A stretch of DNA of 64,000 nucleotides. Source: Candidatus Borkfalkia faecavium. GTDB taxonomy: Bacteria > Bacillota > Clostridia > Christensenellales > Borkfalkiaceae. The stretch is taken from positions 53,458-117,457 of the forward strand of contig DXEW01000025.1 in assembly GCA_019114755.1 (NCBI GenBank). The letters are read 5' to 3'. Each line of letters opens with the position of its first letter. The first letter of the stretch is position 1. The notes beneath the pieces are model-generated. The model worked only from the letters and a program-made list of their open reading frames with translations. It was not told the DNA's origin and made no database searches. Shown piece by piece: positions 61,116 through 64,000 of this stretch. The position numbers were made by a program, and so were the translations under genes.

Positions 61116-62039
61116 TTACGAAAAGAGGGGCGTGGAGAGATACCTGTCGGCGCCGTCCGGGAAGAGGACGACGATGTTCTTCCCCGCGAACTGCTCCCGC
61201 GCGGCGAGCTGCGCCGCGGCAAAGAGCGCCGCGCCCGAGGAAATGCCGACGAGCACGCCCTCGCTCCTGCCCACCGCACGCGCGTACGCAAACGCCTCCT
61301 CGTCCTTGACGTCGATGACCTCGCTGATGAGCGACGTATCGAGATTTTCGGGTACGAACCCCGCGCCGATGCCCTGGATGGCGTGCGCGCCCGCCCTGCC
61401 GCCCGTAAGCACGGAAGAGCTTGCGGGCTCGACGGCGACGAGGTACACGTCCTTGTTTTTCTCGCGCAGATACCGCCCGACGCCCGTCAGCGTGCCGCCC
61501 GTCCCGACGGCGGAGACAAAGGCGTCCACCCTGCCCGCAAGCGCCCCGAAAATTTCGGGCGCCGTCGTCTCGTAATGGGCGAGCGGGTTGGCGGGGTTGG
61601 AGAACTGCCCCGCGAGGTACGCCCCCCGCTCGCGCGCGATGCGCTCCGCCTCCGCAATGGCGCCCGCCATCCCCTTTCCGCCCTCCGTGAGGATGACCTC
61701 CGCGCCGTACGCGCGCAGCAGGCTCACCCGCTCCGGGCTCATGGTCGAGGGCATGGTGAGCACCACCTTGTACCCCTTGGCGCGGGCGATGGCGGCGAGC
61801 CCGATGCCCGTGTTGCCCGACGTCGGCTCCACGATGGTGCCGCCCGCCGCGAGCTTTCCGTCCCGCTCGGCGGCGGCGATCATATACTTTGCGACGCGGT
61901 CCTTGGCAGAGCCCGCCGGATTGTTCTTTTCGAGCTTGGCGAACAGCCTGCCCCCGAGCCCGCGTTCTGCGCCAAAGCGCGCAAGTTCCAAAAGGGGCGT
62001 GCCCCCCACCATGTCCGCGACGCTCGCAAAATACGCCAT
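61116..62039 (-). CDS. cysK: Cysteine synthase (O-acetylserine sulfhydrylase)
   Basis: CysK makes cysteine from O-acetylserine and sulfide. The 307-residue PLP enzyme has the catalytic lysine in NPAGSAKDRVAKYM (about 40-53), the substrate loop EPTSGNTGIGLAA (about 70-82), the phosphate-binding GTGGTLTGVGRYL and GISSGAA near the end. Some members read PGGSVKDR; the SAKDR form is also seen. I start it at the ATG at 62039 with GGAGGG nine bases upstream; an upstream in-frame ATG lies before the ribosome site. Its promoter overlaps the pnuC stop codon. Confidence 0.95.
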   Translation of the reverse strand: MAYFASVADMVGGTPLLELARFGAERGLGGRLFAKLEKNNPAGSAKDRVAKYMIAAAERDGKLAAGGTIVEPTSGNTGIGLAAIARAKGYKVVLTMPSTMSPERVSLLRAYGAEVILTEGGKGMAGAIAEAERIARERGAYLAGQFSNPANPLAHYETTAPEIFGALAGRVDAFVSAVGTGGTLTGVGRYLREKNKDVYLVAVEPASSSVLTGGRAGAHAIQGIGAGFVPENLDTSLISEVIDVKDEEAFAYARAVGRSEGVLVGISSGAALFAAAQLAAREQFAGKNIVVLFPDGADRYLSTPLFS

Positions 62040-62083
62040 ACCATGTCCCTCCGATGCGGCTATGTTTCGCATATTCCGCCTCA

Positions 62084-62113
62084 ATTATACCGCGGACATG
62101 GGTGCGCTGTCAA
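62084..62113 (-). promoter_or_regulatory. Promoter of cysK
   Basis: The minus strand reads TTGACA, 18 bp, TATAAT. The -35 box overlaps the pnuC stop. Confidence 0.85.
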
Positions 62114-62817
62114 CTGTTTTCCCCATCCCCCGCCCGCTGGCGGCGGCGCATCCGCGACCAGTTGAAAAAGCCGTAGAGATCGTTCACGAAAAAGACGCAG
62201 AAACAGATGACGACGGAGAGACAGGTGATGTCCTCTGCCGCCATCAGCGACCACAGGACGATGAGCACGCCGTCGTTGGCGGCGTAGGCGAGCGCGTAGA
62301 AGGGGCTGCGGCGCGCGGTGAGATAGACGGCGAGGAAGCTCGTCGTCACCAAGACGGTGCTCGGGATAAGGTTGGCGGTGTTGAGCGCGCGCAGGATGAA
62401 GTAGAACGCCGCCGTGACCGCCGCCGTGATCAGCACGAGCAGCGCCCACTCCCGCCCGCGCAGCTCGTTGACGCGCACTTCACTTTTTTTCCCGCGATAG
62501 GGATGGCGCAGCCACGCGACGAGCGCCCACACCGCCATGGGCGCCGACATTCCGACGTAGGTGATCATTTCGCCGTAGTAGGCGACCTTCCACGAGATGA
62601 TGCCGTACAGCACCGCAAAGACGATGATGAGCGCCTGTCCCGCGGGATTGCCCTTGGCGCAGAAGATGAGGGAGGTGACCCCCAGGAGGGAGGCGGCGAG
62701 GGTGAGGAAGTTCACCCTGTCCCAGATGCAGAACGCGGCGACGATGAGCGCGAGCGAGCCCATCCAGAGCGCCAGCTCCGCCGCCGTGAAGTAGTGCGCT
62801 TTTTTGACCTTTTCCAT
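62110..62817 (-). CDS. pnuC: Nicotinamide riboside/mononucleotide transporter
   Basis: PnuC takes up nicotinamide riboside by facilitated diffusion for NAD+ salvage. The 235-residue protein has about seven transmembrane helices and the family landmarks NFLTLAASLLGVTSLIFCAKGNPAGQ, ISWKVAYYGEMITYVGMSAPM and a C-terminal VFFVNDLYGFFNW helix with conserved NDxxxFxNW. ATG with GGAGG five bases upstream. The leader folds into mutually exclusive structures, suggesting a metabolite-responsive attenuator. Confidence 0.93.
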   Translation of the reverse strand: MEKVKKAHYFTAAELALWMGSLALIVAAFCIWDRVNFLTLAASLLGVTSLIFCAKGNPAGQALIIVFAVLYGIISWKVAYYGEMITYVGMSAPMAVWALVAWLRHPYRGKKSEVRVNELRGREWALLVLITAAVTAAFYFILRALNTANLIPSTVLVTTSFLAVYLTARRSPFYALAYAANDGVLIVLWSLMAAEDITCLSVVICFCVFFVNDLYGFFNWSRMRRRQRAGDGENS

Positions 62818-62862
62818 GATGTCCTCCAAAGAAATGTCCCCGCTTTTCGGGAACGTCCAAAC

Positions 62863-62944
62863 AAAAAAGCGCCCGATCGGCATTGCCTTCCAAGACCTAA
62901 CGGCAATGCCACGAACGCTTTTCGCAGTTCTCTACCCGGTGGCA
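62863..62944 (-). ncRNA. Candidate riboswitch/attenuator in the pnuC leader
   Basis: On the minus strand TGCCAC (62939-62944) can pair with GTGGCA (62907-62912) to close a 38-nt aptamer-like hairpin containing CGGGTAGAGAACTGCG. The 3' arm of that stem shares bases with GGCATTGCC (62902-62910), which pairs with GGCAATGCC (62879-62887) in a hairpin followed by GCGCTTTTTT. The two folds exclude each other. Known pnuC-linked riboswitches include NAD+-II and TPP types; I cannot match either. Confidence 0.55.
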
Positions 62945-62970
62945 GAAATGTATTCTCTTTTTGCGCGCCC

Positions 62971-63004
62971 CTTTATGCGGCGCGGCACTTTATGCGGCGC
63001 GCAC
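62971..63004. repeat. Tandem 17-bp duplication between tex and pnuC
   Basis: Two units of TTTATGCGGCGCG(G/C)(C/A)C lie side by side in the tex-pnuC gap. The remaining gap shows no gene. Confidence 0.65.
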
Positions 63005-63032
63005 GGCGCTTATCCCTTGCCCGGACGCCCGC

Positions 63033-64000
63033 TTAAACGTTCTTGTTGCCGCCTGCGGCGGGACGGGACTTGGGCTTTTTCATCGTGAGGGAGATGCGCT
63101 TTTTCGCCTCGTCCACTTCCTTCACCCAGACGGTGACGACGTCGCCCACAGAGAGCACCTCGGACGGGTGACGGATGAAGCGGTCGCAGATCTGCGAGAT
63201 GTGCACGAGCCCGTCCTGATGGACGCCGATGTCCACGAACGCGCCGAAGTCGATGACGTTGCGCACCGTGCCCTTCAATTCCATGCCGGGCTTCAAGTCC
63301 TTGATCTCCAGAACGTCCGTGCGCAGGATGGGCGCGGGCAGCTCGTCGCGGGGGTCGCGGCCGGGCTTCAGCAGCTCCTGCGCCACGTCGCGCAGGGTGG
63401 GCACGCCCACGCCGCACTCCGCCGCCATCTTCTCCTCGCCGTACGCCTTGATGCGGTTTTTAAGCTCTTTGAGTCCGCCGCTGCGCACGTCCTCCTCGGT
63501 GTAGCCGCAAAGGGCGAGCAGCTTTTCCGCCGCCTGATAGCTCTCGGGGTGCACGGCGGTGTTGTCGAGGATCTCGCGGCTCTCGGGCACGCGCAAGAAG
63601 CCTGCGCACTGCTCGAACGCCTTGACGCCCAGCTTGGGCACCTTCAAAAGTTCGCTGCGGGAGGTGAAGGAGCCGTTCTCCTCGCGGTATTTTACGACGT
63701 TCGCCGCCGTGCCCGCATTCAGCCCCGACACGCGCGCAAGCAGCGGAACGGACGCCGTGTTGACGTCCACGCCCACCGCGTTCACGCAGTCCTCCACCAC
63801 GCCGTCCAGCGCCTCGCCGAGCTGCTTGGGCGGCATGTCGTGCTGATACTGCCCGACGCCGATGGCCTTCGGGTCGATCTTCACTAGCTCGGCCAGCGGG
63901 TCCTGCAGCCGCCGGGCGATGGAGACGGCGCTGCGCAGCGTCACGTCGAACGCCGGGAACTCCGCGGCGGCCAGCGGGCTGGCGCTGTACACGGAGGCCC
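63033..64000 (-). CDS. tex: Tex-family S1 RNA-binding protein, 5' part outside window
   Basis: This is the C-terminal 322 codons of Tex, an RNA-binding transcription accessory protein. Visible parts are the end of the YqgF-like nuclease region (VYSASPLAAAEFP, VKIDPKAIGVGQYQHD), two helix-hairpin-helix modules (NTASVPLLARVSGLNAGTAANVV and SRSELLKVPKLGVKAFEQCAGFL) and the S1 domain (GMELKGTVRNVIDFGAFVDIGV to RISLTMKK). The N-terminal helical domain is outside. It is the gene upstream of pnuC on the same strand. Confidence 0.95.
   Translation of the reverse strand, partial: ASVYSASPLAAAEFPAFDVTLRSAVSIARRLQDPLAELVKIDPKAIGVGQYQHDMPPKQLGEALDGVVEDCVNAVGVDVNTASVPLLARVSGLNAGTAANVVKYREENGSFTSRSELLKVPKLGVKAFEQCAGFLRVPESREILDNTAVHPESYQAAEKLLALCGYTEEDVRSGGLKELKNRIKAYGEEKMAAECGVGVPTLRDVAQELLKPGRDPRDELPAPILRTDVLEIKDLKPGMELKGTVRNVIDFGAFVDIGVHQDGLVHISQICDRFIRHPSEVLSVGDVVTVWVKEVDEAKKRISLTMKKPKSRPAAGGNKNV

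Noticed and set aside
62818..62883. Extended pnuC N terminus
   Set aside because: The in-frame extension runs through the terminator hairpin; the ATG at 62817 has a well-placed GGAGG.

Overview
The window is a 64 kb, GC-rich (roughly 60 percent or more by eye) stretch of a low-complexity-tolerant Firmicutes chromosome. The gene content points to an anaerobic member of Clostridia: SpoVG, RNase Y, the ftsK-rimO-pgsA-cinA-recA-rny order, a Leu T-box, pyruvate formate-lyase behind a ZTP riboswitch, glutamate-route siroheme synthesis, and a MurE with the DNPR signature of meso-diaminopimelate peptidoglycan. A Christensenellales-like affiliation is possible but is my inference; no rRNA is present. 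I see no tRNA, rRNA, CRISPR array, prophage or insertion sequence.

Layout. 1-4.8 kb: 3'-truncated LytTR response regulator, a family 2 glycosyltransferase and a GH3 glycosidase. 4.8-17.1 kb: one long leftward run ftsK-rimO-pgsA-cinA-recA-nadE-rny. 17.2-20 kb: ilvC, with a divergent DUF815-type AAA ATPase. 20-39.1 kb: a split division and cell-wall (dcw) cluster, leftward: murI, mraZ-rsmH-ftsL-like, pbp, murE-mraY-murD-ftsW, murA-ftsQ, ftsA-ftsZ, then divergent spoVG and murC. murF and murG are not in the cluster. Two gene-poor repeat islands interrupt it (27.3-27.96 kb and 34.8-35.94 kb). 39.3-45.7 kb, rightward: rpsT, potABCD and a TrxB-like flavoprotein. 46-49.4 kb: pflB-pflA under a ZTP riboswitch. 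49.5-52.3 kb: a small serine recombinase and T-box-controlled leuA. 52.3-62.1 kb: cysK, a siroheme/iron-sulfur reductase subunit, then hemA-sirC-hemC-cobA/hemD-hemB-(two micro-ORFs)-hemL and a patatin. This reads as glutamyl-tRNA to siroheme to sulfide to cysteine. 62.1-64 kb: pnuC behind a switch-like leader, and the 3' part of tex.

Regulation is unusually legible. About a dozen promoters match the sigma-A pattern with exactly 17 bp spacing. Several genes have leader terminators (the response regulator, pflB, leuA, pnuC). The most unusual signals are: (i) an intergenic repeat family with covarying end hairpins, present in opposite orientations on either side of pbp-ftsW; (ii) two 21-codon micro-ORFs made by tandem duplication of the hemB 3' end, chained by TGATG junctions between hemB and hemL; (iii) a 12-bp word, CTGACATAGTAC, found four times in one orientation, twice inside GC-rich genes where it forces AT-rich codons; (iv) the pnuC leader; and (v) repeated local tandem duplications at gene boundaries across the window.
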